Shown one piece after another: positions 1 through 5,671 of a DNA stretch of 6,390 bases; within the stretch, counting starts at the first letter, position 1; every line of letters starts with the position of its first letter. The DNA lies in contig JAOAPJ010000166.1 of the NCBI GenBank assembly GCA_025462805.1, positions 1 to 6,390 of the forward strand, in the 5' to 3' direction. Source of the stretch: Acidobacteriaceae bacterium. GTDB taxonomy: Bacteria > Acidobacteriota > Terriglobia > Terriglobales > Acidobacteriaceae. The translations under genes were made by a program, and so were the position numbers. Below the pieces are notes generated by a model that did not search any database, had not been told where the DNA came from, and worked only from the letters and a program-made list of their open reading frames with translations.

Positions 1-296
1 GAAGCACTCAAGACCCCTTGCAAGAGGGTGTCATGCAGTTCCTGTGCGATGCGGGTTCGTTCCGCGAGCCGCTCCTGGAAGCGGGCGTTCAGCCGCTTGG
101 TCAGTTCGTACATGCGCAGACGATAGATTGCGAAGACGACCAGGATGCCGACTGCAACCCACAGAATGCGAAACCACCAGGTCTGCCAGAAGGCTGGTTT
201 GATCACGAAGGGGACGACAGTCTCCGGACCATTCCATAGCCCCTCGCTGTTGGAAGCGATAACGAGGAATCGGTAGGAGCCCGGGCCAAGGTTCGT
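1..296 (-). pseudogene. Disconnected C-terminal part of the propeller kinase: end of Y_Y_Y domain, TM helix, HisKA_3 H-box (runs off left edge)
   Basis: Directly downstream of the TAG at 297-299, in the same frame and with no indel, translation continues T-N-L-G-P-G-S-Y-R-F-L-V-I-A-S-N, which is the normal end of a Y_Y_Y domain. It is followed by W-x-T-W-W-F-R-I-L-W and a hydrophobic helix (about 123-173) ending in the typical I-Y-R-L-R-M. Next comes a charged linker and then E-R-T-R-I-A-Q-E-L-H-D-T-L-L-Q-G, the H-box of the HisKA_3 (NarL/DesK-like) histidine kinases, with the phosphoacceptor His at codon 33-35 and Asp at 30-32. The HATPase domain would lie beyond the window. Possible restart codons in frame are a GTG at 206 and an ATG at 113; neither was judged to have a convincing ribosome site. 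A single base change at 297 (giving TAC or TAT) would restore one continuous kinase gene. Confidence 0.85.
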
Positions 297-2453
297 CTAG
301 ACGACCTGGCGTGACGGACCCGGGTCGCTCCAACCCTCGCCTGATCCTTCCAGCTTGTAGCGAAACCTCACGCGATCCGGAGGAGAGAGGCTTGTCGCCG
401 CATAGTTGAAGGTGATGGCGCGATTGCCAGCGGCTATCTTAGGCGGATTCAGCGGATCGACCGGCTCGCCACCGGCAGACATGGAGTCGACCCGTACCAT
501 GACGGGCGAAATGCTGGCGGCGGTGAGCTTCGGATCCGTCACAGCAATCCCGCGGCTGAGAGAGAACCAGATGCGCCCGAGGAGATCCGCGATGACGGAT
601 CGCTCCCGCCGGACACCTTGCAGGCTGAGCAGACCGTCGTTCGTCCCATAGCTCTGGACATCAGCGTCAGTCAGCGATCCGCTCAGAAGGCGTTTGCGAT
701 TTACCTGGACGACGTGGTCCGAAGTCGCAATCCACAAGGAGCCGCGTTCATCGTCCGCCATGCCGAGTATCTGTTCGCGGAGTGTCTCCGGTAGATTGCG
801 CGGTATCACGAGCTGTCCTGAAGAGAGGAATGCCAGCCCGTTGGCTGTCGCGATCCACAGTACGCCCGTCCGATCCTCGAACAGCGTGGTCACGTTCTGC
901 GAAGGCAGTCCGCTTTCGACGACACGCGCCATCGAATTCCCATTGGCGACAGAGCTCAGACCAGCCGGAGTGGCGAACCACATCCTGCCATCCTGGCCCT
1001 CGACGATTGAAGTGACCGCATTCGATGCGAGCCCATTCGCAGCGGAGTAGCTGGTGAACGTGCCGTTCTTCCATCTGCTCACCCCGCCACTGACGGTGCC
1101 CGCCCACACTGTTCCATCACGACTGCGATGGACGGCATAGACGCTGTTCTGCGCCAATCCATCTGCCTGAGTGTAGGTTTGCGTCATGAAAGCATGGCCG
1201 GTCCAGATCACGCGGGTGAGCCCGCCCCGCTGTCTGCCCAACCAGATTTCATTTCCACCGCCATTGATGGAATAGACGACATCGCTTCCGAGTCCAGCGG
1301 CGGTGATGTGACCGACGTGCCCACCCTTTAACCAGTAGAGACCTCCGGAGAGCGGGGCGAACCAGGTTCGACCCTCGGCGTCGACGTAGAGCGGACCGTT
1401 ACTGTCTGAAGGCAGCGCCTGGGCGGTCGTGTACATCTTGAACGTGCCGTCGCGCAGGCGTTGGATGCCTTGCCGCCCTCCAATCCACACGTCACCGTCG
1501 CGATCCGTGTAGATCGCGGTGAGTTCGCTGGCGGAACTCCAGTGCAGATCATCGGATGAAGCCACGCCGGCGCGATCGATCCTGACGAGACCGTGATCGG
1601 TGCCCACCCAAAGGTTGAACTCGCGGTCTTTTGTCATCGCCATCACCCGGCCTTGTGTGATGGAGGAGGGCAAGAGGGTTCCCCCGATTCCGCTTTCACC
1701 CCAAAAGCGGATGCCGTGATCGGTCCCGATCCACAACCCTCCATTGGTCGCCGGAAGCAGACTGGTGACGCTCGCGTCCGCCAATACACGTGAGACATCA
1801 GAGTTCGGGCCTTCGCTCATGCGGTAGAGCGCGTCATCCTGGATAGCCATCCAGATGCTGTGGTCCCTGGTCTCGGCAATCGCGATTACCGTTCCCGGCA
1901 TGTTGTCGGCGGGTACGACGGTCTCGAAGCCCCCGTTGCGATAGCGCAGTACGCGGTCGCCGAGCTCGGCCACGAGCAGGTTGCCATCGCTATCAAGTGA
2001 CATTGCAGTGAGGCTGAGTCCTTGGAGGTCGTAGTGAGCGAAGACGTCCTCGAACTTGCCTGCGCGATAACGAAGCATGTGCGGGCCCTCGAGGAGGACC
2101 CAGAGGTTGCCGTCGGCGTCGGATTCGAGTCCGCGCACCGGGCCTATGGCAGGCGCATCCGGCACGGGCCGCTGCATCAGCGAGAAGCTCGAGCCATCAA
2201 AGCGGACCAGTCCGCGCGCAGTGCCGATCCAGAGATAGCCATCGGAAGATTGGCTGATGGCATAGATGTCTCCACCGAGAAAGCCTCCCTGAGTTCCCCA
2301 TGCGTCGTGGATGTACTGCGACATGGCTCTCGCGCTATCGAGTGCGTGGGCTGCAGCGACAACGCAGAGACCAAGGAGGGCAGCGGCAAACCAGCGGATC
2401 GGGCCGCCGCCGCCGTTCTGTTGACCACTAAGGGAGATAGTCGAAGCTCTCAA
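297..2453 (-). CDS. Two-component regulator beta-propeller sensor, N-terminal part of an interrupted histidine kinase (718 aa to the premature stop)
   Basis: Periplasmic sensor half of a hybrid-family sensor kinase. After a signal peptide (hydrophobic stretch about residues 19-37, likely cut after AHA at 37), the opening Q-Y-I-H-D-x-W-G and D-G-Y-L-W-I-G-T-A-R-G-L-x-R-F-D-G are classic for 'two component regulator propeller' proteins. I count about 14 repeats of the D-G-x-[IVL]-W-[IVF]-[GA]-T type (for example DGDVWIGG, DGTVWAGT, TGVLWIAT) up to about residue 640, which fits two seven-bladed propellers. Residues about 649-718 are the start of a Y_Y_Y domain (FNYAATSL, FRYKLEG). The start is taken as the TTG at 2453: a minus-strand GAGG (2460-2463) lies 6 nt upstream, and a start there gives a sensible signal peptide. 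The frame is also open back to 2567, but that would put about 140 bp inside the upstream gene. The chosen start overlaps the lipoprotein gene by 26 bp, suggesting translational coupling. The frame ends at TAG (297-299) inside the Y_Y_Y domain, so as written the product lacks membrane anchor and kinase. Confidence 0.88.
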   Translation of the reverse strand: MRASTISLSGQQNGGGGPIRWFAAALLGLCVVAAAHALDSARAMSQYIHDAWGTQGGFLGGDIYAISQSSDGYLWIGTARGLVRFDGSSFSLMQRPVPDAPAIGPVRGLESDADGNLWVLLEGPHMLRYRAGKFEDVFAHYDLQGLSLTAMSLDSDGNLLVAELGDRVLRYRNGGFETVVPADNMPGTVIAIAETRDHSIWMAIQDDALYRMSEGPNSDVSRVLADASVTSLLPATNGGLWIGTDHGIRFWGESGIGGTLLPSSITQGRVMAMTKDREFNLWVGTDHGLVRIDRAGVASSDDLHWSSASELTAIYTDRDGDVWIGGRQGIQRLRDGTFKMYTTAQALPSDSNGPLYVDAEGRTWFAPLSGGLYWLKGGHVGHITAAGLGSDVVYSINGGGNEIWLGRQRGGLTRVIWTGHAFMTQTYTQADGLAQNSVYAVHRSRDGTVWAGTVSGGVSRWKNGTFTSYSAANGLASNAVTSIVEGQDGRMWFATPAGLSSVANGNSMARVVESGLPSQNVTTLFEDRTGVLWIATANGLAFLSSGQLVIPRNLPETLREQILGMADDERGSLWIATSDHVVQVNRKRLLSGSLTDADVQSYGTNDGLLSLQGVRRERSVIADLLGRIWFSLSRGIAVTDPKLTAASISPVMVRVDSMSAGGEPVDPLNPPKIAAGNRAITFNYAATSLSPPDRVRFRYKLEGSGEGWSDPGPSRQVV

Positions 2454-3510
2454 TGACAACCTCGGCTTCGTGCTGCAGAGGATCCTTTGTGTGGTGGTAG
2501 GCGTACAGATCGATGTGAACATTTTCGCCGGCGGCGACCGGCACACCGGAGGTGAAGAGATGTTCACTCACGAGCTTTGAGCCGGTGCTCTTCCCGTTTC
2601 CTCGTACCGTGTTGAACGATGCGCTGCCCAGTTGCCAACGGAGCAGATGGGTAAGCTCTCCCGGCGGGGCGCTGAAGCGCGCAAGATTTCCCGGGACATA
2701 GAACGGCTGAACGACGTACTGTGCGTTCTTGTTGCCGGGTTTACCCCACTGGCTGATCTCTATGTCCAGCTCTTTGCGGGTGTCCTCCAACTTTGCCTCA
2801 TCCCAGGTGAACATGCCGAGCACGGCGGCCGGTTCCATATGAGAGATATCCTGCACCACGAATCTGTATGAGCCATAGCCGAGACTGCGGGCGAGGGACA
2901 CCTCCGCACAGGACCACTCCCCTTCGCTGGCCCTGATCCGAAGGTGGAGATAGCCGTTGTTATCCGTCCAGGCATTGTCAGGATCATAGGGATTGGTTTC
3001 GCCGCCCCGGTCGCTTCCCGCCGCCCGGACATGCCAGTCGAAACCGCTAAAGCGGATCACCTTGTCAATAATCGGCTTTCCCGCCTTGCCCTTCGCGACG
3101 ACCACCGCGAGGACACCATCCCCCTCGCGGGGAAGCGCTGCAAGCTTTGGCGCCGGGTGGTAATCCGGTTGTACCAACAGTGCTGCATACTCAGTGCCAA
3201 GGTGAGTTGAATTTTTCCAGGTTGCGTCAGACTGAATCTTCGTGAAGGGCTGGTTGGCAAAGGGCTGTACCCACCAACTCCCGCTGTGAACGTAAAGCAC
3301 GACCTGCTGGCCGGATGCGGCGCCCCTGGTCCTGCCTTCGATGAAGTCCAGACGGCCCGGACCGCCAGGGTCGGCGGCCGGCACCTGCGTGATCTCGAGG
3401 GAGGGCGTTCCTGGCTGGTGAGGTAAGCGGCAACCAACAAGCGCAAGATTGAGGATCGCTAGGAGCAGATGCGATCGTCGCGGTTTGCGGTATGACCTGG
3501 CAGCGGACAA
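2428..3510 (-). CDS. GH16-like / concanavalin A-like glucanase-fold lipoprotein (360 aa)
   Basis: Probable surface or periplasmic lipoprotein. A basic N-terminus (RKPRR), a short hydrophobic stretch and the lipobox L-V-G-C give lipidation at Cys27. Residues about 52-140 form a beta-rich domain (GQQVVLYVHSGSWWVQPF, then THLGTEYAALLV) that I recall preceding glycan-related or sensor proteins but cannot name. From about residue 154 a concanavalin-like jelly roll begins: NGYLHLRI, W-S-C-A-E-V, GYGSYRFVV, LGMFTWD, then E247-L-D-I-E251, which fits the GH16 E-x-D-x-E catalytic strand (nucleophile E247, acid/base E251 if active), and Q-Y-V-V-Q-P-F-Y. The TTG start at 3510 has AAGGG (3519-3523) 8 nt upstream, and an in-frame stop lies just before it. 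The gene overlaps the propeller sensor gene by 26 bp and is probably co-transcribed. Function as beta-glucanase or as a non-catalytic lectin is undecided; the fold call is more secure than the activity. Confidence 0.85.
   Translation of the reverse strand: MSAARSYRKPRRSHLLLAILNLALVGCRLPHQPGTPSLEITQVPAADPGGPGRLDFIEGRTRGAASGQQVVLYVHSGSWWVQPFANQPFTKIQSDATWKNSTHLGTEYAALLVQPDYHPAPKLAALPREGDGVLAVVVAKGKAGKPIIDKVIRFSGFDWHVRAAGSDRGGETNPYDPDNAWTDNNGYLHLRIRASEGEWSCAEVSLARSLGYGSYRFVVQDISHMEPAAVLGMFTWDEAKLEDTRKELDIEISQWGKPGNKNAQYVVQPFYVPGNLARFSAPPGELTHLLRWQLGSASFNTVRGNGKSTGSKLVSEHLFTSGVPVAAGENVHIDLYAYHHTKDPLQHEAEVVIESFDYLP
2460..2463 (-). promoter_or_regulatory. Ribosome binding site deciding the TTG start of the propeller sensor
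   Basis: Minus-strand GAGG, 6 nt before the TTG at 2453 and inside the last codons of the lipoprotein gene. It favours the 2453 start over an earlier ATG at 2567 and implies that ribosomes finishing the lipoprotein (stop at 2428) can load the sensor. Confidence 0.55.
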
Positions 3511-3518
3511 TTCACAAA

Positions 3519-3524
3519 CCCTTC
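3519..3524 (-). promoter_or_regulatory. Ribosome binding site of the GH16-like lipoprotein gene
   Basis: Minus-strand GAAGGG, 8 nt before the TTG at 3510. It supports the non-ATG start, since the frame is closed by a TGA just upstream and no in-frame ATG precedes the signal peptide. Confidence 0.55.
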
Positions 3525-3619
3525 ATGAGGTTTTGTGCTTTCTTGGCCCCGCAGACGGCTATCTTCCCTCTCAAACCGACGGAGGATGAAACAAGCCTGC
3601 GATCAGGTGCGTCAGTACA

Positions 3620-3638
3620 CAAAGTATGGCTCAAAGTA
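3620..3638. repeat. Direct repeat CAAAGTA x2, 12-bp period
   Basis: Two copies of CAAAGTA (3620-3626 and 3632-3638), flanked on both sides by GTAC, lie about 110-130 bp upstream of the lipoprotein start. The layout resembles a tandem activator site, as response regulators often use, but two 7-mers can also occur by chance. Confidence 0.3.
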
Positions 3639-3688
3639 CCAGAGATGGGGTCGTGCCTGTAACGCTGACAGAGGAGTGCCGGGAGGGG

Positions 3689-3731
3689 CTGAGTCGATCG
3701 CCTGAGCGCGACTCGGGACGCCCGCTCAGGC
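3689..3731. repeat. Two interlocked inverted repeats (possible H-type pseudoknot or nested operators)
   Basis: Arm pair A: CTGAGTCG (3689-3696) with CGACTCGG (3709-3716), 8 pairs including one G-U in the plus-strand RNA. Arm pair B: GCCTGAGCG (3700-3708) with CGCTCAGGC (3723-3731), 9 perfect pairs. The arms alternate A-B-A'-B', with 3 nt between A and B, none between B and A', and 6 nt between A' and B'. No run of T follows on either strand, so an intrinsic terminator is unlikely. Confidence 0.45.
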
Positions 3732-3885
3732 CATTCAAGCGTCGGGAGCGACTTCCCCACCCTAAAGTGTTTGCATGGCAGGACACAATCGGGGCTTTCG
3801 CGGGTTTCCTGAGCACGGTACCTTGCAGTGAGTCATTCGCTTCGCAGCTTCAGTGCGTAGCCGGCCATCGAGTTCACCACGCCCG

Positions 3886-3902
3886 GCGGGCAACGAGCCC
3901 GC
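3886..3902 (+). repeat. GC-rich hairpin ahead of the small ORF
   Basis: GCGGGC (3886-3891), loop AACGA, GCCCGC (3897-3902): six GC pairs ending 16 nt before the ATG at 3919. It could limit ribosome access to the small gene or be incidental in GC-rich DNA. Confidence 0.3.
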
Positions 3903-3918
3903 ACCCATGAGGATCAAG

Positions 3919-4122
3919 ATGGAGAGTACGGTGCAGGTTCGAGCTTCGGCGGACCATTGGGAGCGAGAAGAAGACTGGCAGGCAAAGGTGGAGCGCCTGC
4001 AGGAGTGGGTCTGCCTGCTGCTGACGAAGAACCAGATCCTCCGCGAGCAGTTGCATGCGGAACGAACGACTGGCCAGAGGGGTGACTCCTCCCGTGAATC
4101 TTCTCCTTCAGAGAGTCCGTGA
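3919..4122 (+). CDS. Small putative coiled-coil (leucine-zipper-like) protein, 67 aa
   Basis: Not recognised as a named family. The ATG at 3919 has GAGG (3909-3912) 6 nt upstream, which is better than the in-frame ATG at 3907 that has no ribosome site. Residues 15-48 are strongly charged and helical, with a regular a/d pattern W20, V24, L27, V31, L34, N38, L41, L45. An Asn at a core 'a' position is typical of dimeric zippers. The motif E-W-V-C-L-L-L-T-K-N-Q is distinctive. The tail from about residue 50 is Ser/Glu/Pro-rich and probably disordered. No signal peptide or TM is seen, so it is likely cytosolic. It lies 149 bp upstream of the CBM6-like gene on the same strand. A chance ORF cannot be excluded. 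Confidence 0.5.
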   Translation: MESTVQVRASADHWEREEDWQAKVERLQEWVCLLLTKNQILREQLHAERTTGQRGDSSRESSPSESP

Positions 4123-4190
4123 GAGTAGCCATGTGCTGTCCTGACTGTGCTGCTGATTCCCTCCCGCCGTGAAAGCCGGAGACCGGTACG

Positions 4191-4219
4191 ATTACAGCGA
4201 TGCTCGTTGGCTGTATAGT
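4191..4219 (+). promoter_or_regulatory. Candidate sigma70 promoter of the CBM6-like gene
   Basis: ATTACA (4191-4196, 4 of 6 to the -35 consensus), a 17-nt spacer, then TATAGT (4214-4219, 5 of 6 to the -10). Transcription would begin near 4226, giving a leader of about 45 nt before the TTG at 4272. Confidence 0.4.
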
Positions 4220-4271
4220 GGCCCGGCGGGGTGTTGGCTCCGGCTAAGCAGCTTTGGAGACGGAGGGCTGA

Positions 4272-5015
4272 TTGCTGGGAACGGGTCTGGGCGTACAGCT
4301 TCGTTGGCGGGTCTTTCAGTGGCGTGTCTTTCAGTGGTGCGTCTTGGGGTTGGTCACTCTGACGACAAGCCTTATGGCTGGTGGTGCAGGCGCAGAATTT
4401 CCGGCGAGCTATCACGGAACGCCGTACCACGATGACCGCCACACTTCGGGAGCCCAGAAAATCCCCGGCAAGGTGCAGTGCGCCTTCTACGACCTGGGCG
4501 GCGAAGGCGTCGCTTATCACGACCAAGATGCAAAGAATAATGGCAGCGGGGCGCTGAACCCCAAGGATGGAACTTACCTGAATGAGTTCCGCATGGACGA
4601 GGGCGTCGATATCTCCTACACGAAGTTCCGCGATCACTTCGACAACACCCCGTATGACGTGGCCCAGCCGCCGGAGGATCAACTCTATGTCGGTTGGACT
4701 GAGCCAGGAGAGTGGTTCAACATAACAGTGGAAGTAGCGCACGCGGGCGTCTACAGTGCGGATCTTCTCTATACTTCGCACCAGGGCGGAAGCATCAGCC
4801 TGGATGTGAATGGAAAGCCCGCGGGGGAGCCGCTGGCGATAGCATCTACGTTCAACGCGGACGATCCATTAGCGTGGCGGCAGTGGCATCATTGGAACCT
4901 CGCCCGCGATCTGGTGCGACTGCAGCTTCCGGCGGGCAAGACTCTGCTGACCGTCCATATCGCTACGGAAGGCCAGATGAATCTGGCGTATTTCGATTTC
5001 CACGAGGCTCGCTAA
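4272..5015 (+). CDS. Secreted CBM6-like carbohydrate-binding protein (247 aa)
   Basis: Exported protein that probably binds a polysaccharide outside the cytoplasm; no catalytic domain is visible. The TTG start at 4272 has GGAGG (4262-4266) 5 nt upstream and a TGA directly before it, so the frame cannot extend further. Residues 23-41 are a signal-peptide core ending in GAGA, with likely cleavage before E42. The mature part starts with a short P-Y-H-D-D segment and then a beta-sandwich of the CBM6/CBM35 type. The key stretch is VGWTEPGEWFNITVEV (140-155), A-G-V-Y-S-A-D-L-L-Y, GGSISLDVNG (172-181) and LPAGKTLLTVHI, ending in Y-F-D-F. Several Trp residues (W142, W148, W202, W205, W208) are candidates for sugar stacking. 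The segment G-G-E-G-V-A-Y-H-D looks like forms I recall from acidobacterial sugar-binding proteins. It stands alone, convergent with the next gene. Specific ligand unknown. Confidence 0.8.
   Translation: MLGTGLGVQLRWRVFQWRVFQWCVLGLVTLTTSLMAGGAGAEFPASYHGTPYHDDRHTSGAQKIPGKVQCAFYDLGGEGVAYHDQDAKNNGSGALNPKDGTYLNEFRMDEGVDISYTKFRDHFDNTPYDVAQPPEDQLYVGWTEPGEWFNITVEVAHAGVYSADLLYTSHQGGSISLDVNGKPAGEPLAIASTFNADDPLAWRQWHHWNLARDLVRLQLPAGKTLLTVHIATEGQMNLAYFDFHEAR
4305..4334 (+). repeat. 15-bp in-frame tandem repeat in the signal-peptide n-region
   Basis: TGGCGGGTCTTTCAG (4305-4319) is followed by TGGCGTGTCTTTCAG (4320-4334), one mismatch, and then by a degenerate third copy starting TGGTGCGTCTTGG. It encodes W-R-V-F-Q twice, then W-C-V-L-G. 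Confidence 0.8.
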
Positions 5016-5149
5016 AGCAGGAGTTGCGGTTGAATGTCGAAGTAGGTAGCGGTCGCGAGTGAGCCCTGAACCAGAGCAGGTGGTGGTGGTGTGGCGAGTC
5101 GCTGCGAGAAGGCAGACGGCCTTGATCGTGCCACCCGAGATCTGGAAGC

Positions 5150-5437
5150 TCATTTCTGGGGAACTGCCGCCTTCTCGCTCTCCTGCACGGACTTATCCTG
5201 CTCCTTCTTAGCGTCCGCCTGGTGCTTGTCTGCTTTTGCCTGGGCCTTCGCCGCCTTCTCTTGGTGCTTCTGTTGCCGACGCTGTTTCTTGATGTCGGAT
5301 TTCGACATAGCAGATGCGCTCGTGGTGGTGGTCGTCTGAGTTGTTTGGGACGTCGTGGGTTGCTGCGCCTGAGAACTCAGGCAGGCGGAGACGACTAAAG
5401 CGGCTATCGAGACTCGGAACAGGTTCGGCAGATGCAC
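5150..5437 (-). CDS. Small exported Thr-rich / Lys-Gln-Ala-rich protein (95 aa)
   Basis: The GTG start at 5437 is preceded by AAAGGAG (5446-5452) with 8 nt spacing, a strong ribosome site. Residues 1-25 are a signal peptide ending A-Q-A before QQ. An alternative reading is a lipobox V-S-A-C with lipidation at Cys19. A Thr/Ser/Gln linker (about 26-43, with five Thr in a row) follows, then about 50 residues of highly charged helix (IKKQRRQQKHQEKAAKAQAK) without strong hydrophobic heptads. This suggests a single, stable, soluble helix or a peptidoglycan/nucleic-acid contacting tail. I recall similar short proteins in Acidobacteriota, all without known function. Convergent with the CBM6-like gene, 134 bp between stops, no clear terminator seen. 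Confidence 0.7.
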   Translation of the reverse strand: MHLPNLFRVSIAALVVSACLSSQAQQPTTSQTTQTTTTTSASAMSKSDIKKQRRQQKHQEKAAKAQAKADKHQADAKKEQDKSVQESEKAAVPQK

Positions 5438-5671
5438 GTTGCTGGCTCCTTTGTATATTGAGGACGGATTCGCGGCCCTTCGGTGCGCTGCCTAACTGTG
5501 ATGATAGGAAGGGTTCTGACGTTGCGCCGCATGGCCCCGCACGGGAACTAGCTGGACAACAGCGCGAAACGGCCCTCAGAACGAGATTCCTCCAGCTATC
5601 AGCCTCAGACGGAGCATACGCCACATCGAGAGTGGCGACGCCTGCGAGATACCCTCTGTTTGCAGTGTTCG
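5438..5671. other. Intergenic stretch of about 230 bp
   Basis: Lies between two minus-strand small genes. Apart from the ribosome site next to 5437 I see no convincing promoter, terminator hairpin or coding frame. An AT-richer patch (5451-5460) directly overlaps the leader of the gene at 5437. Confidence 0.4.
5446..5452 (-). promoter_or_regulatory. Strong ribosome binding site fixing the GTG start at 5437
   Basis: Minus-strand AAAGGAG, 8 nt before GTG. It is the clearest Shine-Dalgarno in the window and decides the non-ATG start. Confidence 0.65.

Larger units (their letters stand above)
3511..3906. other. Divergent intergenic region, about 400 bp, no convincing gene
   Basis: This stretch separates the minus-strand lipoprotein/sensor unit from the plus-strand genes. 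The short open frames in it have no ribosome site, domain or hydrophobic pattern. It holds a direct repeat (3620-3638), two interlocked inverted repeats (3689-3731) and a GC hairpin (3886-3902). I found no strong sigma70 promoter on either strand, although the minus-strand promoter of the lipoprotein operon should lie here. Confidence 0.6.

Noticed and set aside
31..333. Minus-strand 100-codon frame near the left edge
   Set aside because: Out of frame with the kinase; the frame that continues from the amber stop has the Y_Y_Y end, TM helix and H-box, so this one is a shadow.
2022..2456. Plus-strand open frame of 144 codons
   Set aside because: Antisense to the N-terminal propeller blades, which are unmistakable on the minus strand.
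3689..3731. Intrinsic terminator
   Set aside because: Stems are good but no T run follows on either strand, and no gene ends nearby in the right orientation.
3512..3760. Minus-strand 82-codon frame ending 1 bp before the lipoprotein start
   Set aside because: No ribosome site, no recognisable pattern, Arg-rich composition as expected from non-coding GC-rich DNA. A leader ORF cannot be fully excluded.
3626..3910. Plus-strand 94-codon frame in the divergent intergenic region
   Set aside because: No Shine-Dalgarno, no domain or hydrophobic pattern, and it crosses the inverted repeats.
3762..4781. Long minus-strand open frame (339 codons)
   Set aside because: It runs antisense to the CBM6-like gene and the small zipper-like ORF and shows no domain, signal peptide or ribosome site; it is a GC-rich shadow frame.
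5079..5092. GGT triplet run as a microsatellite
   Set aside because: Only about four units, in a short convergent intergenic gap; too short to be meaningful.
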